A stretch of 64,000 bases of DNA from Pontibacter diazotrophicus (lineage in GTDB: Bacteria > Bacteroidota > Bacteroidia > Cytophagales > Hymenobacteraceae). Made by a program: the position numbers and the translations under genes. The stretch is from NCBI RefSeq assembly GCF_003367245.1, contig NZ_QRGR01000028.1, positions 22,189 to 86,188 of the forward strand, written 5' to 3'. Positions within the stretch are counted from its first letter, which is position 1; each line of letters begins with the position of its first letter. Positions 26,319-36,213 of the stretch are shown piece by piece. The notes under the pieces were generated by a model. That model worked only from the letters and a program-made list of their open reading frames with translations, made no database searches and was not told the DNA's origin.

Positions 26319-29312
26319 ATGCAAGACAGAATAAAATACTGGAGAGGAATTGAGGAGTTAGAAAATACTCCGGAATTCGCTAAGCATGCTCATAACGAGT
26401 TTCCAGAATTCCTGCCTGTAAAGGAAACCAGTGCGGAAAGCTCTTTAGGTGGTAAAACCAAAAGGAGAGACTTCCTGAAGCTGATGGGCTTCAGCGTGGC
26501 TGCTGTATCGCTGGCTTCCTGCGAAGCACCCGTAAGAAAAGCAATCCCTTACCTGAACAAACCAGCGGATGTAGAGCCAGGAGTGGCCAACTGGTATGCT
26601 TCTACCTACTACCAGAATGGTAACTATAACAGCATCCTGGTAAAAACCCGGGAGGGCAGGCCTATCAAGATTGAGCCTAACCCAATGTCGACACTTACAC
26701 CCTACGGTACAAGCCCGGGTGCCCAGGCTTCTGTGCTGGGAGTGTATGACCATAACAGGCTGAGAACGCCGCTTATTGGTGGTAAAGAGGCACAGTGGCA
26801 GCAGGTAGACAACGAAATAGCCTCACGCTTGGGCAATGTAACAGGCAAGGTGGCTTTTGTTTCCTCTACCATCATCAGCCCTTCTACCAAGCAGCTTATC
26901 AACGAGTTCGGCTCCCGTTTCGGCAACTTCGAACACGTAACCTATGATGCTAATTCAGCCTCTGGCTTGTTAAGTGCAAACGGTGGCACTGTGCCAGGCT
27001 ATGACTTTAGCCAAGCACAGGTTATCGTAAGTATTAATGCTGACTTCCTGGGAACCTGGATTGCTCCGATTCCTTTTGCAAAGCAATATATACAGAACAG
27101 AAAGGTTTCGGCTGAAAACCCGACTATGTCAAAGCACTATCAGTTCGAGACGCATTACTCGCTGACTGGTGCTAACGCAGACATTCGTGTGCCTATCAGA
27201 CCATCTGAGGAGGCTGCGGTAATAACTGCGTTATACAATGGTATTACGGGCCAGGGAGGCGGAGGCGAAGTTCCTGCTGCCGCTGCTGATGCAATGGCAG
27301 CTGCTATCACAGAACTGAGAGCAAGCCAGGGCAGAGCACTTGTAGTAGCCGGTTCTAACGACCCGGGCACGCAGGCGATGGTTACTGCCATCAACAGAGC
27401 CCTGGGCGCTGAAGGCACAACAATTGATACCAATGCACCTTTCTATACCAAGCAGGGTAACGATGCGGACATGATTCGCCTGATTCGTGAGATGAACGCA
27501 GGTACTGTAGGTGCTGTCTTCTTCTACAATTCAAACCCGGTTTATGATCATCCACTTGCCGCGGAAGTAGTAAGCGGTTTAGAGAGAGTCCCTCTGAAAG
27601 TGTCTTTTTCTGACAGAGTGGAGGAAACATCACAATTAGCCGATTTCATAACGCCAGATCATCATTACTTGGAGTCGTGGAACGACAATGAGCCAAGAAG
27701 AGGATTCCTGAGCCTAACGCAGCCTACTATCAGCCCTATCTTCCTGACACGCCAGATGCAGGATAGCCTGCTGACCTGGAGTGGCAGCAATACCAACTAT
27801 TACGAATATATCCGCAATAACTGGAGAAAAGTAGCAACAGGCGACTTTAACCAGTTCTGGGAGCAGGCTGTGCATGATGGTGTAGTAGAAAATGGCACTA
27901 CCATGCTGACTGTGAATAATACTTTCACAGCCGCTTCTCCTGTTGCTAAACCGGTAAGTGCTGCTGCCATTGAGGCGGTTCTGTATGAGAAAGTTGGCAT
28001 TGGTACAGGTGATGGTGTGAACAACCCATGGCTACAGGAAATGGGAGACCCTATTTCTAAAGCAACCTGGGGTAACTATGTTGCCATGCCGCGTAGCATG
28101 GCCGTAGAAATGGAAATCGTACAAGGTGATGTACTACTAGTAACGCTGGCCAACGGAACATCAATGGAGTTGCCTGCTTTGATGCAGCCAGGACAGGCAA
28201 ACGGCACAGTTGGTATCGCGATTGGTTACGGACGCAAATCAGACATGATGCCTGTTGCAAACGGATTGGGCGCAAACGCTTATCCTGCCGCAACAGTAGT
28301 AGATAACACCGTTCTTTACACAGGCCCGGTAACATTAGAAAAAACAGGCGCAACGTCACCAATTGCACAACTTCAGACGCACCATACTATTATGGACCGC
28401 CTGGTAGTGCAGGAGAACACGCTGGCCAAGTATAAGGAGAACCCAAAGGAGGTAACAGAATATATTCGCATCGCAACGCACGAAGGACCTGCCAAGCCGG
28501 CCACTATCTCGCTTTGGGATGACTACGAGTATAAGAACCACCACTGGGGTATGGTTGTAGACCTGAACTCCTGTATTGGTTGCGGTGCCTGTAGCGTAAG
28601 TTGCCATATAGAGAACAACGTACCGGTAGTAGGTAAGGCCGAAGTGCTGAACCGCCGTGATATGCACTGGATGCGTATCGACAGGTACTACAGCGCGGTA
28701 GAGCACGAGGAGAAGGATTACGCAACCATGGAGGATCCGGCAGATAACCCATCTGTTATCTTCCAGCCAATGATGTGCCAGCACTGTAACCATGCTCCTT
28801 GTGAGACAGTTTGCCCTGTTGCCGCTACCATGCACAGCTCGGAAGGTATGAACCAGATGGCGTACAACCGCTGCGTAGGTACCCGTTACTGTGCAAACAA
28901 CTGCCCTTATAAAGTACGTCGTTTCAACTGGTTCGCTTACTTCAACAACGACAAGTTCGCCACTGAGAACTACATGATGAACAACGACCTCGGTAAAATG
29001 GTGTTGAACCCGGATGTTACGGTAAGAGCCAGAGGTGTGATGGAGAAATGTTCATTCTGCGTGCAGCGTGTGCAGCTTGCAAAACTCGAAGCGAAGCGCG
29101 AAAACAGAAGACCACGTGATGGGGAAGCTGTAAGTGCCTGCGCCCAGTCTTGCCCAACAGAGGCCATTGTATTCGGTGATATGAAAGATCCGAACAGCCG
29201 CATCTCGCAGATACTGTATCGTGAGCAGGGTGAGCGTGCGTTCCACGTGCTGGAAGAGCTTAATACGCAGCCGAACGTAACGTACCTGACTAAAATTAGA
29301 AACTTAGCTTAA
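26319..29312 (+). CDS. actB: Alternative complex III subunit ActB, iron-sulfur/molybdopterin-like protein
   Basis: A 997-residue protein. Near residue 48 there is a twin-arginine motif RRDFLK followed by a hydrophobic stretch and the lipobox-like LASC, so it is exported by Tat and may be lipid anchored. Residues 60-730 resemble the molybdopterin oxidoreductase fold, but in ActB this part is known to lack the cofactor. The last third is a ferredoxin-like domain with four cysteine clusters: CIGCGACSVSC (from 752), CQHCNHAPCETVC, CVGTRYCANNC and CSFC ... CAQSC, fit for several [Fe-S] clusters. It is the largest subunit of the complex. 45 bases separate it from actA; actC follows after 19. Confidence 0.95.
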   Translation: MQDRIKYWRGIEELENTPEFAKHAHNEFPEFLPVKETSAESSLGGKTKRRDFLKLMGFSVAAVSLASCEAPVRKAIPYLNKPADVEPGVANWYASTYYQNGNYNSILVKTREGRPIKIEPNPMSTLTPYGTSPGAQASVLGVYDHNRLRTPLIGGKEAQWQQVDNEIASRLGNVTGKVAFVSSTIISPSTKQLINEFGSRFGNFEHVTYDANSASGLLSANGGTVPGYDFSQAQVIVSINADFLGTWIAPIPFAKQYIQNRKVSAENPTMSKHYQFETHYSLTGANADIRVPIRPSEEAAVITALYNGITGQGGGGEVPAAAADAMAAAITELRASQGRALVVAGSNDPGTQAMVTAINRALGAEGTTIDTNAPFYTKQGNDADMIRLIREMNAGTVGAVFFYNSNPVYDHPLAAEVVSGLERVPLKVSFSDRVEETSQLADFITPDHHYLESWNDNEPRRGFLSLTQPTISPIFLTRQMQDSLLTWSGSNTNYYEYIRNNWRKVATGDFNQFWEQAVHDGVVENGTTMLTVNNTFTAASPVAKPVSAAAIEAVLYEKVGIGTGDGVNNPWLQEMGDPISKATWGNYVAMPRSMAVEMEIVQGDVLLVTLANGTSMELPALMQPGQANGTVGIAIGYGRKSDMMPVANGLGANAYPAATVVDNTVLYTGPVTLEKTGATSPIAQLQTHHTIMDRLVVQENTLAKYKENPKEVTEYIRIATHEGPAKPATISLWDDYEYKNHHWGMVVDLNSCIGCGACSVSCHIENNVPVVGKAEVLNRRDMHWMRIDRYYSAVEHEEKDYATMEDPADNPSVIFQPMMCQHCNHAPCETVCPVAATMHSSEGMNQMAYNRCVGTRYCANNCPYKVRRFNWFAYFNNDKFATENYMMNNDLGKMVLNPDVTVRARGVMEKCSFCVQRVQLAKLEAKRENRRPRDGEAVSACAQSCPTEAIVFGDMKDPNSRISQILYREQGERAFHVLEELNTQPNVTYLTKIRNLA

Positions 29313-29331
29313 TAAATAAATCGAGAGCGTT

Positions 29332-30762
29332 ATGCAGCATGTATCTCCGATAAGAGAGCCTCTAGTAACGGGGGGCAAAACATACCACGACATCACAGAA
29401 GATGTCTGCAGGCAAGTGGAGGCAGGACCTAACCCACGTTGGGCCGCCGGCCTTGCTGTTGCACTGGTAGGTTTAGCCATATTTATATATTCAGTTTACC
29501 GGACGCTTTGGTTCGGTATTGGTGAATGGGGTCTGAACAGAACTGTAGGATGGGCCTGGGACATTACCAACTTCGTATGGTGGGTAGGTATCGGCCACGC
29601 GGGTACGCTTATTTCCGCTATCCTCCTGCTATTCCGTCAGAAATGGAGAACATCCATTAACCGCGCAGCAGAGGCGATGACTATTTTCGCCGTAATCTGT
29701 GCCGCCATGTTCCCGGTACTGCACATGGGCCGTCCCTGGCTGGCATATTGGGTGCTCCCTTTGCCAAACACATTCGGTTCGCTTTGGGTGAACTTTAACT
29801 CACCGCTTCTCTGGGACGTATTCGCGATTTCAACTTACTTCTCAGTATCACTGGTTTTCTGGTACATCGGTCTTATTCCGGACTTTGCAACCATCCGTGA
29901 CCGTGCTACAGGGCCCATCGCCAGAAGAGCTTATGCTGTGCTGTCTATGGGATGGACGGGTTCCGCAAAAGCCTGGTCACGTTACGAGACAGTGTCTCTT
30001 ATTCTGGCAGGTCTTGCAACGCCACTGGTACTTTCTGTACACACCATCGTATCCATGGACTTTGCAACGTCCGTTATTCCGGGCTGGCACACTACTATCT
30101 TCCCTCCATACTTTGTGGCAGGTGCGATTTTCTCCGGATTCGCGATGGTGCTTACCCTGATGATTATCACGCGCAAGCTGTTCCACTTAGAGGATTATAT
30201 TACCCTGGAGCACGTGGAGTCGATGAACAAGGTAATCATCCTGACAGGTTCTATTGTGGGTGTCGCTTATACAACAGAGTTCTTTATCGCCTGGTATTCA
30301 GGAGTAGAGTATGAGCAGTACGCGTTCATTAACCGTGCAACAGGTCCTTACTGGTGGGCTTACTGGTCCATGATGACGTGTAACGTAATTACACCACAGC
30401 TTTTCTGGTTCAGAAGAATCAGAAGAAGCCTGGTCCTGACGTTCATCATCTCCATTTTCGTGAACATCGGTATGTGGTTCGAGCGATTCGTGATTATTGT
30501 AACCTCGCTACACAGAGACTACCTACCTTCTTCATGGGCTATGTTCTCTCCGACTATCATTGACGTGGGAATCTATGTCGGAACAATCGGACTGTTCTTC
30601 ACCCTGTTCCTGTTGTTCTGCAAGTTCTTCCCAGTGGTGAACATGGCAGAAGTAAAGGCTATCTTAAAGTCATCTTCAGAGGTGACACATACACCTGCAA
30701 ACACCATGCATGGTACTGATAAAGGTTTGAACACTACTAATCCAGAGCACAGAGATGAATAA
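29332..30762 (+). CDS. actC: Alternative complex III subunit ActC, NrfD-like membrane protein
   Basis: A 476-residue membrane protein with about ten helices and a short N-terminal cytosolic part (MQHVSPIREPL). It belongs to the NrfD/PsrC family: typical are WVGIGHAGTLISAILLLFRQ and HMGRPWLAYWVLPLPNTFG, and later SMDFATSVIPGWHTTIFPPYFVAGA. In alternative complex III this subunit holds the quinol-binding site next to the ActB iron-sulfur clusters. The C-terminal tail is hydrophilic (THTPANTMHG...). The stop overlaps the start of actD by eight bases, showing coupled translation. Confidence 0.95.
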   Translation: MQHVSPIREPLVTGGKTYHDITEDVCRQVEAGPNPRWAAGLAVALVGLAIFIYSVYRTLWFGIGEWGLNRTVGWAWDITNFVWWVGIGHAGTLISAILLLFRQKWRTSINRAAEAMTIFAVICAAMFPVLHMGRPWLAYWVLPLPNTFGSLWVNFNSPLLWDVFAISTYFSVSLVFWYIGLIPDFATIRDRATGPIARRAYAVLSMGWTGSAKAWSRYETVSLILAGLATPLVLSVHTIVSMDFATSVIPGWHTTIFPPYFVAGAIFSGFAMVLTLMIITRKLFHLEDYITLEHVESMNKVIILTGSIVGVAYTTEFFIAWYSGVEYEQYAFINRATGPYWWAYWSMMTCNVITPQLFWFRRIRRSLVLTFIISIFVNIGMWFERFVIIVTSLHRDYLPSSWAMFSPTIIDVGIYVGTIGLFFTLFLLFCKFFPVVNMAEVKAILKSSSEVTHTPANTMHGTDKGLNTTNPEHRDE

Positions 30763-31279
30763 GAAATTTGTTCTAGGTATATATGACGATGAGGATGTGC
30801 TGTTGCACGCCATCGAGAATATCCGGGCTACCGGTACTAAGATATACGATGTATTTTCTCCTTATCCTGTACACGGCATTGATGACGTATTGGGTATAAA
30901 GCGTTCAAGATTACCTATTGTAGCCTTTTTCTGCGGTATAACAGGAACATCGTTTGCCCTTTGGATGCAGATCTGGATGCTGGGATTTGACTGGCCTATG
31001 ATTATTGGTGGTAAGCCGCATATTGCGCTTCCGGCATTTATTCCGGTAACGTTTGAACTGACAGTACTATTTGCCGCATTCGGAATGGTGATAACCTTCT
31101 TTATTGTGAGCAGGCTGAAACCGTCCTTGCGGGTGAATGTTTTTGACAAGCGTTCTACAGACGATAAGTTTGTGATGGCAATCGAAGTAAAGGATGGTGT
31201 AACGGATCTTTCAGCTTTGAACAAACTACTTCGCACGAATGGCGCAGTGGAAGTTAATGAGAAGGAGGTAGTAAAATAA
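30755..31279 (+). CDS. actD: Alternative complex III subunit ActD (DUF3341)
   Basis: A 174-residue protein with an N-terminal soluble part (LGIYDDEDVLLHAIENIRATGTK), the motif FSPYPVHGIDDVLGIKRSRLP, and two membrane helices (FFCGITGTSFALWMQIWMLG and FELTVLFAAFGMVITFFIV). This is the DUF3341 family, ActD of alternative complex III, whose exact role in the complex is structural as far as known. The gene overlaps actC by eight bases and its stop shares one base with the actE start. Confidence 0.95.
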   Translation: MNKKFVLGIYDDEDVLLHAIENIRATGTKIYDVFSPYPVHGIDDVLGIKRSRLPIVAFFCGITGTSFALWMQIWMLGFDWPMIIGGKPHIALPAFIPVTFELTVLFAAFGMVITFFIVSRLKPSLRVNVFDKRSTDDKFVMAIEVKDGVTDLSALNKLLRTNGAVEVNEKEVVK

Positions 31280-31965
31280 TGAAAAGATTTACAAATATAG
31301 GCCTCAAAGCCTCTGCTGTACTTTTCTCGTCTGCAATACTGTTTGCCTGCAGCGATGAACAGAACCCGGGTCTGGAATATGCCCCCGATATGTATCATTC
31401 AATTCCCCTGGACCCTTATTCTCAAATCAAGGAAAATAAGTTTAACCCAGGAGGTCTAAACATGCGCGAGCCGGCAAAAGGCTCTGTAGCACGTGGTAAG
31501 CAAGGGTACAATTTGTACTTATCAACAGACACGGCTGAGGTGGCTGGTGTGGAGCTCACAAACCCATTGCGGGCGCAGCAGAACGTTGAAGCACACCTGG
31601 CAGAGGGTAAAGTTTTGTATTCTCGTTTCTGTGCGCCATGCCATGGAGAGCAAGGGGATGGTCAGGGATTGGTAGGAGTGAAGTACAAAGGCGTTCCTGC
31701 TTTCCAGGCTGGTAGAGTTGCTGAACTTCCTGAAGGCCACATCTACCATGTAATAGCAGAGGGTAGAGGACGTATGATGCCATACGGATCACAGCTTAAT
31801 CCTATGGAGCGCTGGCAAGTGGTGATGTACGTGCAGCAGTTGCAGCAAGGAGAAGGAGCGACTGTTGTTACAGACGAAGAAACAGAAAATGAAGCCGGGG
31901 GTAATCCTGATACGGACAATCCTGTAACGGGAGATGCTCCAGCTAACGATACTCCTCAAAACTAA
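31279..31965 (+). CDS. actE: Alternative complex III subunit ActE, monoheme cytochrome c lipoprotein
   Basis: A 228-residue lipoprotein: signal MKRFTNIGLKASAVLFSSAI followed by the lipobox LFAC. The heme site is CAPCH (from C118), in YSRFCAPCHGEQGDGQG, and the distal Met comes in RMMPYGSQLNP. The sequence PGLEYAPDMYHSIPLDPYSQ at the mature N-terminus is conserved in ActE. The C-terminal 40 residues are acidic and low in complexity (DEETENEAGGNPDTDNP). It should take electrons from ActA and pass them to the oxidase. The start overlaps the actD stop by one base. Confidence 0.95.
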   Translation: MKRFTNIGLKASAVLFSSAILFACSDEQNPGLEYAPDMYHSIPLDPYSQIKENKFNPGGLNMREPAKGSVARGKQGYNLYLSTDTAEVAGVELTNPLRAQQNVEAHLAEGKVLYSRFCAPCHGEQGDGQGLVGVKYKGVPAFQAGRVAELPEGHIYHVIAEGRGRMMPYGSQLNPMERWQVVMYVQQLQQGEGATVVTDEETENEAGGNPDTDNPVTGDAPANDTPQN

Positions 31966-31989
31966 GTCTAGGCATAATATTTTAGGATA

Positions 31990-33261
31990 ATGACAGAAGA
32001 AAGACTCATCATTAGCAGGAAAACGAATAACAGGTTTTTCATAATGATAGCTGTAGGTGCAGTTTTACTTATAGCAGGTATCATCTTTGCAGCTGCAGGC
32101 GGAGGAGCTGAGCATGGAGCAGAAGGAGGGCATGAGGCCGCTGCAGCTGGCCATGAAGCAGCTTCCTGGAGCAAGCGTTTATTCGTGAACCTGTGGATGA
32201 ATAATGTTTATTTCACAGGTATAGCATTGATAGGAACATTCTTCGTGGCGGTACAATATGTAGCCTATGCGGGATGGTCTGTACTCATCAAGCGTATCCC
32301 GGAAGCGCTCAGCTACTACCTTCCTATCGGAGGGGTACTGATGCTGCTTATTTACCTTTTCGGTTCCCATGACATTTTCCATTGGACACACGAATACCTT
32401 TACGATGTAAACGACCCGCGTTATGACCCTATCATAGCGGGTAAATCAGGATACCTGAACACGGCGTTTTTCCTGATTCGCATGGTAGTTTACTTCGCCC
32501 TTTGGATTTTCTTCTTCATGTGGTTGAGAAGAGAATCAATCAATGAGGATTTATACGGTGGTACAGCTTACTACCACAAGAGTATCCGCATTTCAGCGAT
32601 GTTCTTGGTGGTATTTGGTATCACTTCGTCTACTTCAGCCTGGGACTGGGTACTTTCAATTGACACACACTGGTTCTCTACCATGTTTGGCTGGTATGTA
32701 TTCGCTAGCTGGTGGGTATCAGGTCTTGCAGCCATCACGCTGACAGTTATCATCCTGAAGCAGAACGGATACCTGCGTATGGTAAATGCGAACCACCTGC
32801 ACGATTTAGGAAAATTTGTGTTCGCCTTCTCCATCTTCTGGACCTACATCTGGTTTTCCCAGTTCATGCTGATCTGGTATGCCAACATTCCTGAAGAATC
32901 CATCTATTACCTGGAGAGATTAGGCGGTAACGGAGGACACTATAAGTGGATCTTTTTTACCAACTTATTAATAAACTTTGTGTTCCCCTTCCTTGTTCTT
33001 ATGACGAGAGATGCGAAGCGGCAGATGATCATGCTAAAACTTGTGACAATCGCCATTCTTGTTGGTCATTGGCTTGATTTTTACCTGATGATGATGCCAG
33101 GAACAATGCGCGAAGGTGCAGGTATCGGTTTAATTGAAATAGGTACAGCACTGCTTTTCCTGGGGATTTTCCTGCTGGCATTCACAAAAGGATTAACGAA
33201 GGCTTCCCTGGTTCCCTTGAACCATCCATTTGTGGAGGAGAGTGTTCATCATCATGTTTAG
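31990..33261 (+). CDS. actF: Alternative complex III subunit ActF, NrfD-like paralogue of ActC
   Basis: A 423-residue membrane protein with about ten helices, a second NrfD-like subunit. The loop after the first helix is rich in His, Ala and Gly (EHGAEGGHEAAAAGHEAA). Conserved stretches include LPIGGVLMLLIYLFGSHDIFHW, TSSTSAWDWVLSIDTHWFSTMFGWY and FSIFWTYIWFSQFMLIWYANIPEES. In the complex ActF pairs with ActC in the membrane and has been discussed as a proton path. It is the last act gene; coxB follows 27 bases later in the same unit. Confidence 0.95.
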   Translation: MTEERLIISRKTNNRFFIMIAVGAVLLIAGIIFAAAGGGAEHGAEGGHEAAAAGHEAASWSKRLFVNLWMNNVYFTGIALIGTFFVAVQYVAYAGWSVLIKRIPEALSYYLPIGGVLMLLIYLFGSHDIFHWTHEYLYDVNDPRYDPIIAGKSGYLNTAFFLIRMVVYFALWIFFFMWLRRESINEDLYGGTAYYHKSIRISAMFLVVFGITSSTSAWDWVLSIDTHWFSTMFGWYVFASWWVSGLAAITLTVIILKQNGYLRMVNANHLHDLGKFVFAFSIFWTYIWFSQFMLIWYANIPEESIYYLERLGGNGGHYKWIFFTNLLINFVFPFLVLMTRDAKRQMIMLKLVTIAILVGHWLDFYLMMMPGTMREGAGIGLIEIGTALLFLGIFLLAFTKGLTKASLVPLNHPFVEESVHHHV

Positions 33262-33288
33262 AAGAGATTATACTAAAAGCGTTCTATA

Positions 33289-34359
33289 ATGATTACAATC
33301 GCCATAGTTTTATCCATAGTTCTTTTATTAGTCATCCTGTTTCTCCTTTTCAGGATAGGGACGCTGGCCTCAATTTTCAGAGGTTCATCGGAACGAGCTG
33401 CAGGTACTACTAAAACAAGTAACCGTGTAAACGGTACATTGCTCCTGCTTTTCCTTTTTGGTGGCGGAGCCGCTTTTGCCTGGTCTTTCATTGCTTCATG
33501 GGATGAAATGAACCAGCCACTTGCCTCTGTGCATGGAGACTGGACGGACAGCCTGTTCTGGACGACCATGATCATCATCGGTATCGTGTTTGTTATCACG
33601 CAGATTCTGCTGTTCCTGTACTCTTACAAGTACCAGCACAAGGATGACAAACGAGCCTATTACTATCCGCATAACAACAAGATCGAAATTGTCTGGACCA
33701 TGATTCCAGCTATCGTGATGGCGCTGCTTGTATTCGGAGGCTGGCAGACCTGGACCAAAATCACGAGTGCTGCCCCTCAGGAAGCCATTGTGGTGGAAGT
33801 GATGGGGAAGCAGTTTAACTGGATGGTGCGCTACCCGGGCCCTGACGGCGAATTAGGTGTAGCAAAAACTACACTGATTACTGCTACAAATGAGTTCGGC
33901 GTTGATTTCTCAGACAGAAACGCGATGGATGACTTTATGCCGATGCAGATTCACGTGCCAAAGGGTAAGCCGGTGCTGTTTAAAATCCGTTCCAGAGACG
34001 TGATTCACAGTGTGTTCCTGCCTCACTTCCGCGTGAAGATGGATGCAGTGCCTGGTATGCCTACCAAGTTTTGGTTTGTGCCTACCAAAACCACCCAGGA
34101 TATGCGCAATGAAACAGGTAACCCTGATTTCAACTATGAACTGGCCTGTACAGAAGTTTGCGGACGTGGTCACTTTGCCATGCGCTTTATACTTGTAGTA
34201 GATGAGGAGGAGGAATATGAAGAATGGTTAGCTGCACAGACACCTTTTGTTGAGCAAAACCCTGACGTGCTAGCTAAATTCTCGACTGAAGCCCCTGAAC
34301 AAATTGTGCTTGGGGAATCAACTGAAAAGAAAGCAGAAGAAGTAAAAACAGAGTTGTAG
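33289..34359 (+). CDS. coxB: Cytochrome c oxidase subunit II
   Basis: A 356-residue protein holding the binuclear CuA centre: the ligands are H240 (RDVIHSVFLPHF) and the block C287-x3-C291-x3-H295-x2-M298 (CTEVCGRGHFAM). Four hydrophobic helices precede the CuA domain (near residues 1-25, 48-65, 85-112 and 128-155) rather than the usual two. No cytochrome c domain is fused at the C-terminus, so electrons must come from ActE or a free cytochrome. It forms the entry point of the oxidase. It lies between actF and coxA in the same operon. Confidence 0.95.
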   Translation: MITIAIVLSIVLLLVILFLLFRIGTLASIFRGSSERAAGTTKTSNRVNGTLLLLFLFGGGAAFAWSFIASWDEMNQPLASVHGDWTDSLFWTTMIIIGIVFVITQILLFLYSYKYQHKDDKRAYYYPHNNKIEIVWTMIPAIVMALLVFGGWQTWTKITSAAPQEAIVVEVMGKQFNWMVRYPGPDGELGVAKTTLITATNEFGVDFSDRNAMDDFMPMQIHVPKGKPVLFKIRSRDVIHSVFLPHFRVKMDAVPGMPTKFWFVPTKTTQDMRNETGNPDFNYELACTEVCGRGHFAMRFILVVDEEEEYEEWLAAQTPFVEQNPDVLAKFSTEAPEQIVLGESTEKKAEEVKTEL

Positions 34360-34378
34360 CATTTAAATACTTTTGACT

Positions 34379-36205
34379 ATGTCGAGTACAGATATTCACA
34401 TCGATCACGATATACATCATGCGCATGATGAGCATGATCACCATCTTGACCAAAACTTCTTTGAGAAGTATATCTTTAGCCAGGACCATAAAACCATTGC
34501 CAAACAATACCTTTTTTCCGGTATTTTCTGGGCTTTCATAGGTGGATTCCTGTCGATTCTGTTTCGCTTGCAGCTGGGCTGGCCAGAGGCGACGTTCACG
34601 TTCCTGGAGCCAATCCTGGGCGGCTGGATTGAAAACGGAAAGCTGAACCCGGAGTTCTACCTGGCTTTGGTAACCATGCACGGTACCATCATGGTGTTCT
34701 TTGTGTTAACAGCAGGACTGAGTGGTACCTTCAGTAACTTCCTGATTCCATTGCAGGTTGGTGCCCGCGACATGGCATCCGGTTTCATGAACATGCTGTC
34801 GTACTGGATATTCTTCTTGGCAAGTGTTATCCTGTTCACTTCCCTGTTCCTGGAAACAGGTCCTGCATCTGGTGGCTGGACAGTTTACCCGCCACTAAGC
34901 GCCTTGCCACAAGCGATGGAAGGCTCTAAAGGCGGTATGACTTTGTGGCTTATCAGTATGGCCCTGTTTATTGTATCGCAGCTGCTAGGTGGTGTGAACT
35001 ATATCACGACAGTTATCAACCTGAGAACAAAAGGTATGTCCATGACGAAGCTTCCTCTAACTATTTGGGCCTTCTTCCTGACAGCTATCCTGGGTTTGCT
35101 TGCCTTCCCGGTTCTTTTCTCTGCTGCCCTTCTGTTGATTTTTGACAGAAGCTTCGGTACAAGCTTCTTCCTGTCTGATATCTTCATCGCAGGTGAGGCA
35201 CTTTCTAACACAGGTGGTAGTCCAATCCTCTTCCAGCACTTGTTCTGGTTCCTGGGTCACCCGGAGGTATACATCGTAATTATGCCGGCTTTCGGTATCG
35301 TGTCTGAAGTAATCGCGACAAACGCACGCAAGCCAATCTTTGGTTACAGAGCGATGATTGGTTCCCTGATTGGTATCTCTCTGCTGTCTTTCGTAGTGTG
35401 GGCGCACCACATGTTCGTAACCGGTATGAACCCTTTCCTTGGCTCGGTGTTCATGTTCCTGACGCTGATTATTGCAGTACCTTCTGCTGTAAAAGTATTT
35501 AACTGGCTGGCAACCCTCTGGAGAGGTAACATCCGCTTTACAGCTGCCATGATGTTTGCTGTTGGCTTTGTATCCCTGTTCATCTCAGGAGGTCTGACAG
35601 GTATTATCTTGGGTAACTCTGCGCTGGATATTCAGTTGCACGATACTTATTTCGTAGTGGCTCACTTCCACCTTGTAATGGGTGCAGCTGCCTTCTTCGG
35701 TATGTTTGCCGGTGTTTACCACTGGTTCCCTAAGATGTTCGGCCGCCTGATGGATGAGAAACTAGGCTACGTTCACTTCTGGTTGACATTCGTGTCTGTT
35801 TACCTGGTGTTCATGCCGATGCACTACATCGGTATTGCAGGCTTCCCAAGAAGATATTACGCCTGGACTGGTTTTGAGGCATTCAGTGGATTCGCGGATA
35901 TGAACACGTTTATCAGTATCTCTGCCATTCTTGGGTTTACTGCACAGTTCATCTTCCTGTTCAACTTTGTTTACAGCATTATACGTGGCCGTAAATCAAC
36001 TGCTAACCCATGGCACTCTAACACGCTGGAGTGGACAACACCGGTGTTGCCAGGGCATGGTAACTGGCCAGGAGAGATTCCTGCTGTTTACAGATGGCCT
36101 TACGACTATAGCAAGCCTGGTTCTGTTGAAGACTATATTCCACAAAACATACCTTTCTCTCAAACGCAGTCATCAAACCTGCCGCAGGAGCGAGATTTTG
36201 AATAA
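34379..36205 (+). CDS. coxA: Cytochrome c oxidase subunit I
   Basis: From the ATG at 34379 the protein has 608 residues (a TTG two codons upstream is unlikely). The N-terminal tail is rich in His and Asp (HIDHDIHHAHDEHDHH). All heme-copper residues are visible: H101 (TMHGTIMVFF), the H294-Pro-Glu-Val-Y298 copper/Tyr crosslink site (GHPEVYIV), H343-H344 (WAHHMFV), and H429 and H431 (VAHFHLVMG). This is a type A heme-copper oxidase core that reduces oxygen to water and pumps protons. It is part of the large respiratory operon and is followed by heme A synthesis genes. Confidence 0.97.
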   Translation: MSSTDIHIDHDIHHAHDEHDHHLDQNFFEKYIFSQDHKTIAKQYLFSGIFWAFIGGFLSILFRLQLGWPEATFTFLEPILGGWIENGKLNPEFYLALVTMHGTIMVFFVLTAGLSGTFSNFLIPLQVGARDMASGFMNMLSYWIFFLASVILFTSLFLETGPASGGWTVYPPLSALPQAMEGSKGGMTLWLISMALFIVSQLLGGVNYITTVINLRTKGMSMTKLPLTIWAFFLTAILGLLAFPVLFSAALLLIFDRSFGTSFFLSDIFIAGEALSNTGGSPILFQHLFWFLGHPEVYIVIMPAFGIVSEVIATNARKPIFGYRAMIGSLIGISLLSFVVWAHHMFVTGMNPFLGSVFMFLTLIIAVPSAVKVFNWLATLWRGNIRFTAAMMFAVGFVSLFISGGLTGIILGNSALDIQLHDTYFVVAHFHLVMGAAAFFGMFAGVYHWFPKMFGRLMDEKLGYVHFWLTFVSVYLVFMPMHYIGIAGFPRRYYAWTGFEAFSGFADMNTFISISAILGFTAQFIFLFNFVYSIIRGRKSTANPWHSNTLEWTTPVLPGHGNWPGEIPAVYRWPYDYSKPGSVEDYIPQNIPFSQTQSSNLPQERDFE

Positions 36206-36213
36206 ATTTATTA

